Part shown: in pieces, positions 9,268 through 17,850 of the stretch | Layout of the letters: every line of letters starts with the position of its first letter | How positions within the stretch are numbered: the stretch's first letter is position 1 | Origin: Ferruginibacter paludis | Lineage (GTDB): Bacteria > Bacteroidota > Bacteroidia > Chitinophagales > Chitinophagaceae | Assembly (NCBI RefSeq): GCF_030409685.1 | Contig: NZ_JAUFQJ010000004.1 | Span: 434,001-498,000 of the forward strand | Reading direction: 5' to 3' | DNA: 64,000 nt | Notes under the pieces: model-generated | What the model saw: the letters and a program-made list of their open reading frames with translations, nothing else | What the model was told of the DNA's origin: nothing | Databases searched by the model: none | Program-made: the position numbers and the translations under genes

Positions 9268-10781
9268 TATTTTTTACCATTTAAGGGTAAGGTAAACCAA
9301 TGAAATCCGTCTCTTGCAATTAAAGCTTCGGCCAGTTCAGGCCCCCAGCTGTCTGCTGAATAATTGGGAAAGTTTAAACTTTTTCTGCCTTCCCATGAAG
9401 TTAAAATAGGCATCAGCAAATCCCAGGCAACTTCCACCTGGTCGCCCCGCATAAATAAGGTTTGGTCGCCCGCCATGGTATCCAGCAACAATGTTTCGTA
9501 AGCTTCCGGCGCCTGGCTGGTATAAGTGCCTTTATAGTCAAAAACCATGTCCACAGTATTTAGAGCCATTTCAAGTCCGGGCCGTTTTGCCTGTACCTGT
9601 AAACGAATGCTCATTTCCGGTTGTATGCTGATGACAAGCCTGTTCTGCTGCCAGCTTTCACTTACTTCTGCCGGAAAAATCTGGTGCGGCACATCCCTGA
9701 ATTGTATACTGATAACGGAGGCGGACTGGTGCATGCGTTTACCGGTACGTACATAAAACGGTACCCCTTTCCAGCGCCAGTTGTCTATAAAAAATTTAAT
9801 GGCAGCAAAAGTTTCTGTATTTGATTCCGGATCTACTTTTGGTTCCTTGCGATAACCGGGCACTTCCTTTCCTTCCATCCAGCCATCTGAATATTGCCCT
9901 CTTACTGTAGACAAGCGTACATCTTCAGGCCCGAATTTTCGCATGGCGTTTAATACATCTACTTTTCGGTTTCTTACTTCATCCGCATTAAAATTATTGG
10001 GCGATTCCATGGCCACCAGGCAGAGCAGCTGCAATAAATGATTCTGAATCATGTCCCGTAATGCGCCTGATTTATCATAATAATCACCGCGTTCTTCAAC
10101 ACCCAATTGCTCCGTAACCGATATCTGGACATGTTCAATGTAGTTGCGGTTCCAGATGGGTTCCAGCAAGGCATTGGCAAAACGGAAGGCCATAATATTC
10201 TGCACGGTTTCTTTACCCAGGTAATGATCGATGCGGTAGATCTGGCATTCATTGAAAATTCCGCTGAGCAATTTGTTTAAAGAACGGGAAGTTTCAAGGT
10301 CATGACCAAATGGTTTTTCGATAACGATTCTTGATTTTTTAGTATCATCAGCCAGTTTACTTTTTGATAGATTCCCGGCGATGATGGGAAAGTATTCCGG
10401 CGAAACAGCCAGGTAAAAAATTACATTGGCCTCAGCTTTCCATTCCGTATTAAGCTTGTCTATCCTGGTGCCAAATTCTTTATAAGTCTTACTATCCTTG
10501 GCATCAGCAGACTGGTAAAACAGGTGTTTGTAAAACTCATCCCACTTGTCTTTTTTTACTTTGCCGCTGCGGGAATATTTGTTGATGCCATCCTGTATTT
10601 TTTCGGCAAATTGCTGATCGCTCAGTGGTGTTCTTCCTGTGCCGATGATGGCAAACTGATCAGGCATCCATCCATCAATGAAAAGATTATACAATGCCGG
10701 TGCCAGCTTGCGGGCATTCAAATCGCCCGTGCCACCGAAAATTATAAATATTACAGGTTGAGATTTTAGATTTGCGTACAC
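9267..10781 (-). CDS. zwf: glucose-6-phosphate 1-dehydrogenase
   Basis: Oxidises glucose 6-phosphate with NAD(P)+ in the first step of the oxidative pentose-phosphate pathway. The 504-residue protein has the nucleotide-binding motif [13 protein letters not shown] near residue 15, [10 protein letters not shown], and the active-site signature RIDHYLGKE near 187. Start is a GTG at 10781. An AAGAAG stretch abuts it directly, too close to be a normal ribosome site, and four copies of a 7-bp repeat begin 10 nt upstream. It is coupled to pgl downstream, and gnd lies 132 nt upstream. Confidence 0.95.
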   Translation of the reverse strand: MYANLKSQPVIFIIFGGTGDLNARKLAPALYNLFIDGWMPDQFAIIGTGRTPLSDQQFAEKIQDGINKYSRSGKVKKDKWDEFYKHLFYQSADAKDSKTYKEFGTRIDKLNTEWKAEANVIFYLAVSPEYFPIIAGNLSKSKLADDTKKSRIVIEKPFGHDLETSRSLNKLLSGIFNECQIYRIDHYLGKETVQNIMAFRFANALLEPIWNRNYIEHVQISVTEQLGVEERGDYYDKSGALRDMIQNHLLQLLCLVAMESPNNFNADEVRNRKVDVLNAMRKFGPEDVRLSTVRGQYSDGWMEGKEVPGYRKEPKVDPESNTETFAAIKFFIDNWRWKGVPFYVRTGKRMHQSASVISIQFRDVPHQIFPAEVSESWQQNRLVISIQPEMSIRLQVQAKRPGLEMALNTVDMVFDYKGTYTSQAPEAYETLLLDTMAGDQTLFMRGDQVEVAWDLLMPILTSWEGRKSLNFPNYSADSWGPELAEALIARDGFHWFTLPLNGKK

Positions 10782-10790
10782 CTTCTTTTA

Positions 10791-10818
10791 GTTATAAGTT
10801 ATGAATTACGAGTTATAA
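10791..10818. repeat. heptamer tandem repeat upstream of zwf
   Basis: Four consecutive 7-mers read GTTATAA, GTTATGA, ATTACGA, GTTATAA. The block ends 10 nt from the zwf start codon on the minus strand. The same heptamer array is found upstream of rpiB at 13461-13488. Confidence 0.7.
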
Positions 10819-10913
10819 GCGTTTTCAGGGCGAAGCGCTTTACTATTGAAATAAAAAGTAAAAAATTAAAATAAAAAATAGCTACAACTGGGAACCAGCG
10901 AATTCACAATTAC

Positions 10914-12374
10914 TTACTGTTTTTCTTTAACGCCTGAGCCTTTAATGCTGATGCTTTTTTCGCCCCATTTGGTATGAAAAACACCTTCCTTGCCTATCAG
11001 CTCATACGTATGTGCTCCGAAATAATCACGTTGAGCCTGTATTAAATTACTGGGCATTTGTTTGTTGCGCAGGTTGTCAAAATAACCCAACGACGCAGCA
11101 TACGCTGGCATAGCAATACCTGCAGTAATGGCTTTTGACAACACCGACCGGATGCCTGGCACATTTTCAACTGTTAATTTTTGAACGCCTTCATCCAGCA
11201 GTAAATGCTGCAGGTTGTTGTCTTTTTCGTAGGCGGTAAAAATTTCATTTAAAAAACCGGAACGGATGATACAACCACCGCGCCAGATTTTCGCTATTTC
11301 AGCCAGGTGCAAACCATATTTATATTCGGACGATGCCTTGCTTAACAGATGCATGCCCTGCGCATAAGACATGATCATGGTAAAATAAAATGCCTGTTCC
11401 AGTTCAACCAAAAAACTGTCTCTATCGACTGACAAAGGGGCATCATTAACGCTGTAGATTTGAGACAGCTGAACCCTTAAAGCTTTGTATTTGGAAAGGT
11501 CACGCATTTCTACCGCGGCATCTATGGTGGGTATCGGGCTTTCTAAATCCATTGCCACTTGTGAAGTCCATTTACCCGTTCCTTTTGCTCTTGCCTCATC
11601 CTTTATATTATCCAGCAGTAATTGATCGGAGCCTTGTTCTTTATATTGAAAAATATCGCTGGTGATTTCCATCAGAAAAGATTGCAACCTGCCTTCATTC
11701 CATTGGGTAAATATTTTGCCAATGGCTTCATCATCCATCTGCAATCCTTTTTTCATTACTTCGTAGGTTTCCGAAATCAGCTGCATCAGGCCATACTCAA
11801 TTCCATTGTGCACCATCTTTACAAAATGCCCGGAGGCACCAGGACCGATATAAGTTACGCAAGGCACGCCATCTACCTTTGCGGCAATGGCTTCTAAAAT
11901 TGGCTTCATTACATTGTAGGCTTCTTTGTCGCCCCCTGGCATCATGCTCGGACCACGACGGGCGCCTTCTTCGCCACCCGAAACACCCATTCCAAAAAAG
12001 TGAAATCCCTTTGTCTCCAGGTAAGCCACCCTGCGGTCTGTATCAGTAAAATGAGAGTTGCCCCCATCAATTAAAATATCGCCTTTATCAAGCAATGGCA
12101 ACAGGTCTTCAATTACACTGTCTACAATTTTTCCTGCTGGAACCAGCATCATAATCGCCCTCGGACTTTTTAAACTGCCCACAAATTCGTTTACATCACT
12201 AAAGCCTTTGAGGTTGCCATTCTTATCTTCCTCTTCCAGCAACTGGCCTTTGCTTGCGTCCTTATCATATCCTGCACCTGCCACACCATGATCGCCCATG
12301 TTTAACAGAAGATTGCGCCCCATTGTACCCAATCCGATCATACCAAAATCGTACTTTCCTGCTGTATTACTCAT
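10914..12374 (-). CDS. gnd: 6-phosphogluconate dehydrogenase, decarboxylating
   Basis: Converts 6-phosphogluconate to ribulose 5-phosphate and CO2, reducing NADP+. The 486-residue protein is the long form. It has the dinucleotide motif GLGTMGRNLLLN near residue 15, IDGGNSHFTDT near 103, GVSGGEEGARRGPSMMPGG near 130, and the catalytic Lys/His region GHFVKMVHNGIEYG near 183. The start overlaps the HAD gene stop by 4 nt (ATGA), so translation is coupled. Confidence 0.96.
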   Translation of the reverse strand: MSNTAGKYDFGMIGLGTMGRNLLLNMGDHGVAGAGYDKDASKGQLLEEEDKNGNLKGFSDVNEFVGSLKSPRAIMMLVPAGKIVDSVIEDLLPLLDKGDILIDGGNSHFTDTDRRVAYLETKGFHFFGMGVSGGEEGARRGPSMMPGGDKEAYNVMKPILEAIAAKVDGVPCVTYIGPGASGHFVKMVHNGIEYGLMQLISETYEVMKKGLQMDDEAIGKIFTQWNEGRLQSFLMEITSDIFQYKEQGSDQLLLDNIKDEARAKGTGKWTSQVAMDLESPIPTIDAAVEMRDLSKYKALRVQLSQIYSVNDAPLSVDRDSFLVELEQAFYFTMIMSYAQGMHLLSKASSEYKYGLHLAEIAKIWRGGCIIRSGFLNEIFTAYEKDNNLQHLLLDEGVQKLTVENVPGIRSVLSKAITAGIAMPAYAASLGYFDNLRNKQMPSNLIQAQRDYFGAHTYELIGKEGVFHTKWGEKSISIKGSGVKEKQ

Positions 12375-13000
12375 TGGTTAAAATTTTCTTTTTTTAAGTT
12401 TTCTAATATTGATTTGGTCTCTTCAAAATTGGTGTGATGAAAAGACCGGATGCCTAATTTTTGTGCGGCATTGGCAAACATGGTTCTGTCGTCAAAATAT
12501 ACACACTGACTTGGGGATGCCTGGGCAATACCCAATGCCAGCTTGAATATCCGCGGATCAGGCTTGCGCATATTTACTTCGCAGGAAGATATGAATGCAT
12601 CAAATGCCTGGTGCAGTTTAAATTTCTGTACCCGGTAATCATTTAGTTCTTTGCCCTCGTTGTTAATGGATATAATGCGAAAGCCGCAATCTTTTTTCCA
12701 CTCTTTTAACCAGGCAAGCATATCAGGCAATTCCACCGATTGCGAATACATAAAATCTTTAAAATCCTGGCGCACAAAATCTCTTGGATAATTGAATATT
12801 ACGGTGTCCAGGTATTCGTCCAGCGTGATGCTGCCGATTTCGTACACGTTGAAAATAAAATTGTGCAGGGCATCAATTTCTTCATAATCCAGTTTAAATA
12901 TTTCTGCTGCTTTTTTTCTTGACTCATGGCCCCACCCGTTTGTCAGGAGAATGCCGCCTACATCAAAAAAGAGAATTTTAAGGTCGTTGATTTTTTGCAT
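12371..13000 (-). CDS. HAD-family hydrolase in the pentose-phosphate operon
   Basis: A 209-residue haloacid dehalogenase-fold protein, probably a phosphatase on a small phosphorylated metabolite. Motif I is FFDVGGILL with the nucleophilic Asp near residue 13; the usual second Asp is Gly, as in the YihX-like group (DxG). A helical cap follows. Motif II lies in IISINNEG, motif III is a Lys in MRKPDPRIF, and motif IV is VYFDDRTMFANAA. It overlaps gnd by 4 nt and lies 9 nt after rpiB, so it is firmly inside the operon. The substrate is unknown; a sugar phosphate or a side product of the pathway is plausible by position. Confidence 0.85.
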   Translation of the reverse strand: MQKINDLKILFFDVGGILLTNGWGHESRKKAAEIFKLDYEEIDALHNFIFNVYEIGSITLDEYLDTVIFNYPRDFVRQDFKDFMYSQSVELPDMLAWLKEWKKDCGFRIISINNEGKELNDYRVQKFKLHQAFDAFISSCEVNMRKPDPRIFKLALGIAQASPSQCVYFDDRTMFANAAQKLGIRSFHHTNFEETKSILENLKKENFNQ

Positions 13001-13009
13001 TGCTGGTGT

Positions 13010-13453
13010 TTATTTTTCGAGTAAATGTACTTTGTGCAAACGACGCATGTGGCGCTCGGCCCCGGTAAAACGGGCAGTTAAAAAAGCGGTGATCAGTTCC
13101 TGCGCTGCCATATAACCTGTTACCCTTCCGCCCAAACACAACATGTTGAGATCATCATCTTCCACGCCCTGGTGTGCAGAGAAATGGTCATTGATAAGTG
13201 CTGCACGTACACCTGCGATTTTATTGGCCGCCACTGACGCCCCTACCCCGCTTCCGCAAATGGCAATGGCCCGGTCCAGTTCCTTATCGGCGAGCGCCCT
13301 GCCCATGGGCACAACAAAATCAGGATAATCGTCTGTATTATCCAGTTCGAAAGCGCCGTAATCTGTTACTTCATAACCCAGTGATTCAAGGAAGGGGTGA
13401 ATGATTTCTTTCAGTTCGTATCCGCCGTGGTCGGCTGCGATGCCTATTTTCAT
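13010..13453 (-). CDS. rpiB: ribose-5-phosphate isomerase B
   Basis: Interconverts ribulose 5-phosphate and ribose 5-phosphate. The 147-residue protein shows the N-terminal IGIAADHGGYELK motif, a conserved D-Y-P-D segment, and the ICGSGVGASVAANK phosphate/anion-binding stretch with the active-site Cys near residue 66. Length is typical for the LacAB/RpiB family. The HAD gene follows after 9 nt. A heptamer repeat array lies 8 nt upstream of its start. Confidence 0.95.
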   Translation of the reverse strand: MKIGIAADHGGYELKEIIHPFLESLGYEVTDYGAFELDNTDDYPDFVVPMGRALADKELDRAIAICGSGVGASVAANKIAGVRAALINDHFSAHQGVEDDDLNMLCLGGRVTGYMAAQELITAFLTARFTGAERHMRRLHKVHLLEK

Positions 13454-13460
13454 GCGAGAT

Positions 13461-13488
13461 GTTATAAGTTATAAGTTATAGATTATAA
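13461..13488. repeat. heptamer tandem repeat upstream of rpiB
   Basis: Four consecutive 7-mers read GTTATAA, GTTATAA, GTTATAG, ATTATAA. The array lies just upstream of the rpiB start on the minus strand, at almost the same distance as the similar array at zwf. Confidence 0.75.
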
Positions 13489-13618
13489 GTTGAAAATACA
13501 TGGGGACGTAACCAACCTCTTACCAATGTCTATTCCATCACGATTTACTTTTCAGCGTCTGAATTTAAAAACCTGCTACCTCACTATGCTTCAGTAAAAG
13601 TTGCCCATGACTTTAAAA

Positions 13619-13689
13619 GTACAAGAGCCGATAGCTATCGGCTGCGACGCCATTGAAGCTGCACATGACCGCTGTATTTGCCGGGACAA
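13619..13689 (-). repeat. repeat-family copy carrying a palindromic insert
   Basis: Reads GTACAAGAG, then a 15-nt palindrome CCGATAGCTATCGGC, then TGCGACGCC, and ends GCCGGGACAA. The copy at 42899-42950 has the two core halves joined directly (in reverse orientation, ending TTGTCCGGGCC). With neighbouring bases the insert makes an 18-bp perfect palindrome at 13626-13643. It lies between tkt and rpiB. Confidence 0.65.
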
Positions 13690-13705
13690 AATGATTTACA
13701 CCTAT

Positions 13706-15742
13706 TTAAATAACCGTGTTTGTTGTTGGTTGTTTATCCAGTAATTGCATTGCTTTTTCAACCACGTTGTCAACCGTAAATCCGAAAAGCTTATACAGAT
13801 CTTCTGCCGGCGCTGACTCTCCAAAGCCTGTCATGCCGATCACCGCTCCTTCGTCGGTTACATACTTATGCCATCCCAATGCAGAGCCGGCTTCTACCGC
13901 CAGGCGCTTTTTGATGCTTTCGGGGAAAATCTTTTCCTTGTATTCTTCGTCCTGCTTTTCAAACAACTCCCATGAAGGCATGCTTACCACACGGCTGGAA
14001 AAACCTGCTTCCGCCAGCTTTGCCTGCGCCTGCAAAATCAAATCTACTTCAGAACCGGTCGCTATCAAAATTATCTGTGGATCCATAAAAGAATCTGATA
14101 AAATATAAGCTCCTTTTTCCAGCTCCACTGCTTTACCAAATTTAGTCTGATCAATGACAGGAAGGCCTTGCCTTGTTAAAACCAATACAACTGGTCCGCC
14201 GGAATGTTCGAGCGCTACCCGCCATGCCTGTGCGGTTTCGTTGGCATCAGCAGGTCGTATCAGGGTGATATTCGGGATAGAACGCAAAGAGATCAATTGC
14301 TCGACCGGCTGGTGGGTGGTGCCATCTTCGCCGAGGCCGATACTGTCGTGCGTATAAATAAAAATGGGGCGTATTTTCATGATAGCCGCAAGCCTGATCG
14401 GTGGCCGCATGTATTCTGAAAATATCAGGAAAGTGGCGCCATAAGGAATGATGCCTGGTGTTAAGGCCATTCCGTTTAAAGCCGAGCCCATGGCGTGTTC
14501 GCGGATACCAAAGTGAAAGTTTCGCCCTTCAAAACTGCCGGGTTCAAATGATTTATAGTCTTTAAGATTTGTTTCTGTTGACGGAGACAAATCGGCTGCA
14601 CCACCGATCAACCCTGGAAGACTTGCTGCGATGGCATTCAACACTTTGCCAGATGCCTGGCGGGTGGCCATTTTTTTATCGGATGGTTCAAATAAGGGTA
14701 GTTTTTCCTGCCAGCCTTCGGGTAATTTACCGCTGAGCGCCTGTTCGTATTCTGCAGCCAGTTCAGGAAAAGATGTTTTATAGCGGCTGAATAATTCGTT
14801 CCATTCTTTTTCCAGTGCAGTTCCTTTTTCTCCGATTGCCCGGTAATAATTCAGCACTTCCTGCGGCACATCGAAGAATTTTTCGGGATCAAAACCAAAA
14901 AACTTTTTTACCAGTTTCACTTCCTCTTCTCCCAACGGCGAGCCATGGGCTCCAGCAGTATCTACCTTATTGGGACTTCCGTAAGCAATATGCGTACGCA
15001 CTTTTATCAGTGATGGACGGGAGGTTTCTTCCTTTGCATTTTTTACCGCCGCTGCAATTGCTTCAATATCATTACCATCTTCTATCACTTGTACATGCCA
15101 GTCGTAGGCTTCAAAACGTTTGGCCACATCTTCAGTGAAAGCAATGCCTGTACTGCCTTCTATTGAAATATGATTGTCATCGTACAAATAAATAAGGTTG
15201 CCAAGTTTAAGGTGACCAGCCAGCGAAGCCGCTTCAGAGGTAACACCTTCCATCATATCGCCGTCACTGCAAATGGCGTATATGTTATAATTGAAAAGAT
15301 CGAAGTCTGGCTTATTGAACCTTGCCGCCAAATGCTTTTGCGCAATGGCGAAACCAACGCCGTTTGCAAAACCCTGGCCGAGCGGACCTGTAGTTACATC
15401 AATGCCCGGCATTAATCCGTGCTCCGGATGGCCGGCTGCTTTGCTGTTTAACTGCCTGAATTGTTTAAGATCATCCAGCGTACAATCGTAGCCGGTTAAA
15501 TATAAAAAACTGTATTGCAGCATGCAGCCGTGGCCTGCGGATAAAATAAAACGGTCGCGGTTTGGCCAGTTGGGATTTTTGGGACTGTACCGCATGTAAT
15601 TGGCCCACAACACATGCCCCATTGGTGCGGCTCCCATCGGCATACCGGGGTGGCCTGAGTTGGCTTTTTGTACAGCATCAACTGATAATATCCTTACTGT
15701 GTTGATGCCTAGTTGTTCTAACTGTTTTGAATCGTCTGCCAT
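13706..15742 (-). CDS. tkt: transketolase
   Basis: Thiamine-diphosphate enzyme that moves two-carbon units between sugar phosphates in the non-oxidative pentose-phosphate pathway. The full-length 678-residue protein has the N-terminal KANSGHPGMPMGAAPMG, the TPP motif CSDGDMMEGVTSEAASL near residue 157, the IREHAMGSALNGMALT and THDSIGLGEDGTTHQPVEQ segments of the pyrimidine domain, and the C-terminal domain. It is the first gene of the minus-strand cluster; a 252-nt spacer with repeats separates it from rpiB, so the two may be separate transcripts. Confidence 0.96.
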   Translation of the reverse strand: MADDSKQLEQLGINTVRILSVDAVQKANSGHPGMPMGAAPMGHVLWANYMRYSPKNPNWPNRDRFILSAGHGCMLQYSFLYLTGYDCTLDDLKQFRQLNSKAAGHPEHGLMPGIDVTTGPLGQGFANGVGFAIAQKHLAARFNKPDFDLFNYNIYAICSDGDMMEGVTSEAASLAGHLKLGNLIYLYDDNHISIEGSTGIAFTEDVAKRFEAYDWHVQVIEDGNDIEAIAAAVKNAKEETSRPSLIKVRTHIAYGSPNKVDTAGAHGSPLGEEEVKLVKKFFGFDPEKFFDVPQEVLNYYRAIGEKGTALEKEWNELFSRYKTSFPELAAEYEQALSGKLPEGWQEKLPLFEPSDKKMATRQASGKVLNAIAASLPGLIGGAADLSPSTETNLKDYKSFEPGSFEGRNFHFGIREHAMGSALNGMALTPGIIPYGATFLIFSEYMRPPIRLAAIMKIRPIFIYTHDSIGLGEDGTTHQPVEQLISLRSIPNITLIRPADANETAQAWRVALEHSGGPVVLVLTRQGLPVIDQTKFGKAVELEKGAYILSDSFMDPQIILIATGSEVDLILQAQAKLAEAGFSSRVVSMPSWELFEKQDEEYKEKIFPESIKKRLAVEAGSALGWHKYVTDEGAVIGMTGFGESAPAEDLYKLFGFTVDNVVEKAMQLLDKQPTTNTVI

Positions 15743-16249
15743 TTAAAGCTGTTTATAAGATGACTAATATAAAATAAAAGTTGCTGTAATGCTTTGTCAT
15801 CTCCGGTGCAATTTTCCTGTAACCGAAATTAAGATTATCTGGGTTTGCCATATGTTATACAATTGGTAACGATCACATCTACACAAAGCTACCCATTAAA
15901 CAAAGCATTTTCAAATTGCCGCCAAATGCTGTGCCAGCAGCGACAGCGCGGCTGCTATTGGATAGAAAAAAGAACAAGCAGGATTTTTACAGCAAACTGT
16001 GCAATATATTGCTCAAAGCCGCCAGAGGATTGGTGTTGATAATTATTTATTGCGTCTGTTAAAATTGCTGATTAAAAAACCGGTGAAGGGATAAACCTAT
16101 TACAGCTTGCTTGCCAGCCACTGAATACAACCCCTCTTAAAAAGAAAAAGTAGTACTATTTTTTCTTGACTTTTTTGGCATAATGGCTTGATTTATGTTC
16201 AATTTTTCAATTCATTATATTCATTCAAACACACTTAAATTTATTAATT
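15743..16249. other. divergent spacer between tkt and the SnoaL-like gene
   Basis: About 500 nt without a convincing gene; a 64-codon frame at 15845-16039 has a composition unlike its neighbours and no recognisable features. There is a weak inverted repeat AGCATTT/AAATGCT around 15904-15931. It must hold the promoters of both divergent genes. A possible plus-strand Bacteroidota-type promoter is TTTG at 16174 with TATGTTCA at 16194, but it is weak. Confidence 0.45.
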
Positions 16250-16630
16250 ATGACAACAGCAACAGCAAATATGACGACCAAACAAATTGCCAACCGGCTT
16301 AAATTGCTTTGCAGCAAAAGTAAGTTTGAGCAGGCGCAGCGTGAGTTATATGCTGAGGATGCAATAAGCATAGAACCACAGGCTTCGCCCATGTTTGATA
16401 AAGAAACACATGGTTTGGAAGCCATTATCGAAAAGGGACAAAAATTTGAGTCGATGGTTGAAAAAATGCATTCCAATACCCTCTCTGATCCGCTGATAGC
16501 TGGTAACTCCATTGCCATGACTGCTTTTATGGATGTTACCATGAAGGGCAGGCCAAGGGAAACAATGGGTGAACTTTGTGTATATACAGTAAAAGATGGT
16601 AAGATAGTTTCAGAGCAGTTTTTTATGTAG
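16250..16630 (+). CDS. SnoaL-like / NTF2-fold small protein
   Basis: A 126-residue protein with the cone-shaped NTF2/SnoaL-like pattern: an N-terminal helix (IANRLKLLCSKSKFEQAQRELYAED), a loop with SIEPQASPMFDKETHGLEAI, and C-terminal strands ending VKDGKIVSEQFFM, typical of the fold. There is no signal peptide, so it is cytoplasmic. These proteins may be small isomerases or binding proteins; no catalytic assignment can be made. It is convergent with panD. Confidence 0.75.
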   Translation: MTTATANMTTKQIANRLKLLCSKSKFEQAQRELYAEDAISIEPQASPMFDKETHGLEAIIEKGQKFESMVEKMHSNTLSDPLIAGNSIAMTAFMDVTMKGRPRETMGELCVYTVKDGKIVSEQFFM

Positions 16631-16649
16631 TCTGGAACGGTCTTAAATT

Positions 16650-16994
16650 TTATAGTTTGTTGCCTTCTTTCGGAAAAATGATGGATGGTTTGAAGCTTTT
16701 AGCTGCCTCAAAATCCATTGTGGCGTAAGAGATAATGATAATGATATCGCCTTCGGCACCGCGTCTTGCAGCCGGCCCGTTGAGGCAACAAACTCCTGTT
16801 CCGCGACCACCTTTAATTACATAAGTTTCAATGCGGCTACCATTGTTTACATTCACTACCTGCACTTTTTCATTCTCAATTAAGTTGGCCGCGTCCATCA
16901 GGTCCTGGTCGATGGTAATACTTCCGACATAGTTCAAATTCGCTTCTGTAATTACAGCCCTGTGTATTTTAGATTTTAAGATTTCTATCTGCAT
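16650..16994 (-). CDS. panD: aspartate 1-decarboxylase
   Basis: Makes beta-alanine for pantothenate and coenzyme A using a pyruvoyl cofactor formed by self-cleavage. The 114-residue proenzyme has the cleavage site Gly24-Ser25 in [10 protein letters not shown], followed by Lys/Arg/Tyr positions and the NGPAARRG motif near residue 72 that supports processing. Length and layout are standard. It stands alone: no panB or panC neighbour is seen. Confidence 0.96.
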   Translation of the reverse strand: MQIEILKSKIHRAVITEANLNYVGSITIDQDLMDAANLIENEKVQVVNVNNGSRIETYVIKGGRGTGVCCLNGPAARRGAEGDIIIIISYATMDFEAAKSFKPSIIFPKEGNKL

Positions 16995-17103
16995 TTTTAT
17001 TTTTTAGAAGGTGCAAATTAGACAAATTTTATTTAGCCGTAATCAACATGTATAACTGATTGACAAATGAAATGTTGCGCTTGGAAGTTGCTTAATACTA
17101 CAA

Positions 17104-17805
17104 CTATTTTTCCATCTCAGTGCTCAATTTCTTAATCGGTGTCAACTCCATTTTCCTGCATTCCACTTCGGCACCTTCAGCCTGGAAGGCAATCTGGCCA
17201 TGATCTGCAGTACATCCGAAGCCATCATTCACCAAATCTCCATTTACCCAAACCCGGATGTTTCGTTTGTAACATTCCACCACCATCCTGTTCCACTGGC
17301 CCAATGGCTTTTCTGAACTGTCGGTTAAATTGATGATGCGGCGCCCCTTCCCTTCAGTAATGCCCCAATCTTTTTTAGGGCCACGACGTTGTTCCATATT
17401 TTTCACTTTGATATCCTGTACAATGCACCAAAAATCACCGGCATTGTCATGCATCATTTGTGCTTCTATGGATTTTGGAAACATTTTATACAAAGCTCTC
17501 GGCGTAGAAGCATGTAACAATATGCCGCAGTTTCCCGACTCGCCGGCGAAACGATACTCCAGCACCAGCCGGTAATTTTTATAGACAGAATCAGTGATCA
17601 GGTGTCCCTGCGGATTACCCATACTCACCAGCATGCCATTACGCACAATGAAAGGATTTTTTGCCAGGGCATTGGTATCCATTTCGGGCACATCCACATG
17701 CCAGCCGGTTAAATCTTTGCCATTAAAAAGTGAATGAGTCTGCGCAATGACAATAGATACAGACGCCTGAAAAAACAGCACGCAGAGGACGAAGTATTGT
17801 TTCAT
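17104..17805 (-). CDS. secreted DUF1080 (3-keto-glycoside hydrolase-like) protein
   Basis: A 233-residue exported concanavalin-like beta-sandwich protein. After a signal peptide ending VSIVIAQ it begins with the hallmark SLFNGKDLTGWHV, followed by GNPQGHLITD, the buried GESGNCGILLHAS and the VECYKRNIRVWVNGDLVND strands. DUF1080 (PF06439) members include enzymes that cleave 3-keto-sugars. I chose the second ATG (17805) because the signal peptide starts there. The upstream genes are a PQQ sugar dehydrogenase and a sugar isomerase on the same strand, consistent with extracytoplasmic sugar processing; that link is inference. Confidence 0.82.
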   Translation of the reverse strand: MKQYFVLCVLFFQASVSIVIAQTHSLFNGKDLTGWHVDVPEMDTNALAKNPFIVRNGMLVSMGNPQGHLITDSVYKNYRLVLEYRFAGESGNCGILLHASTPRALYKMFPKSIEAQMMHDNAGDFWCIVQDIKVKNMEQRRGPKKDWGITEGKGRRIINLTDSSEKPLGQWNRMVVECYKRNIRVWVNGDLVNDGFGCTADHGQIAFQAEGAEVECRKMELTPIKKLSTEMEK

Positions 17806-17850
17806 ATTGATGATCATTAGATGAATTTTTAAATTATCCTTACGGGCAGA

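Noticed and set aside
15845..16039. 64-codon frame in the tkt/SnoaL spacer
   Set aside because: Odd composition with five cysteines, no homology I know, no start signal; most likely chance.
16174..16201. Promoter candidate in front of the SnoaL gene
   Set aside because: The spacing and -7 match are too weak to list as a feature.
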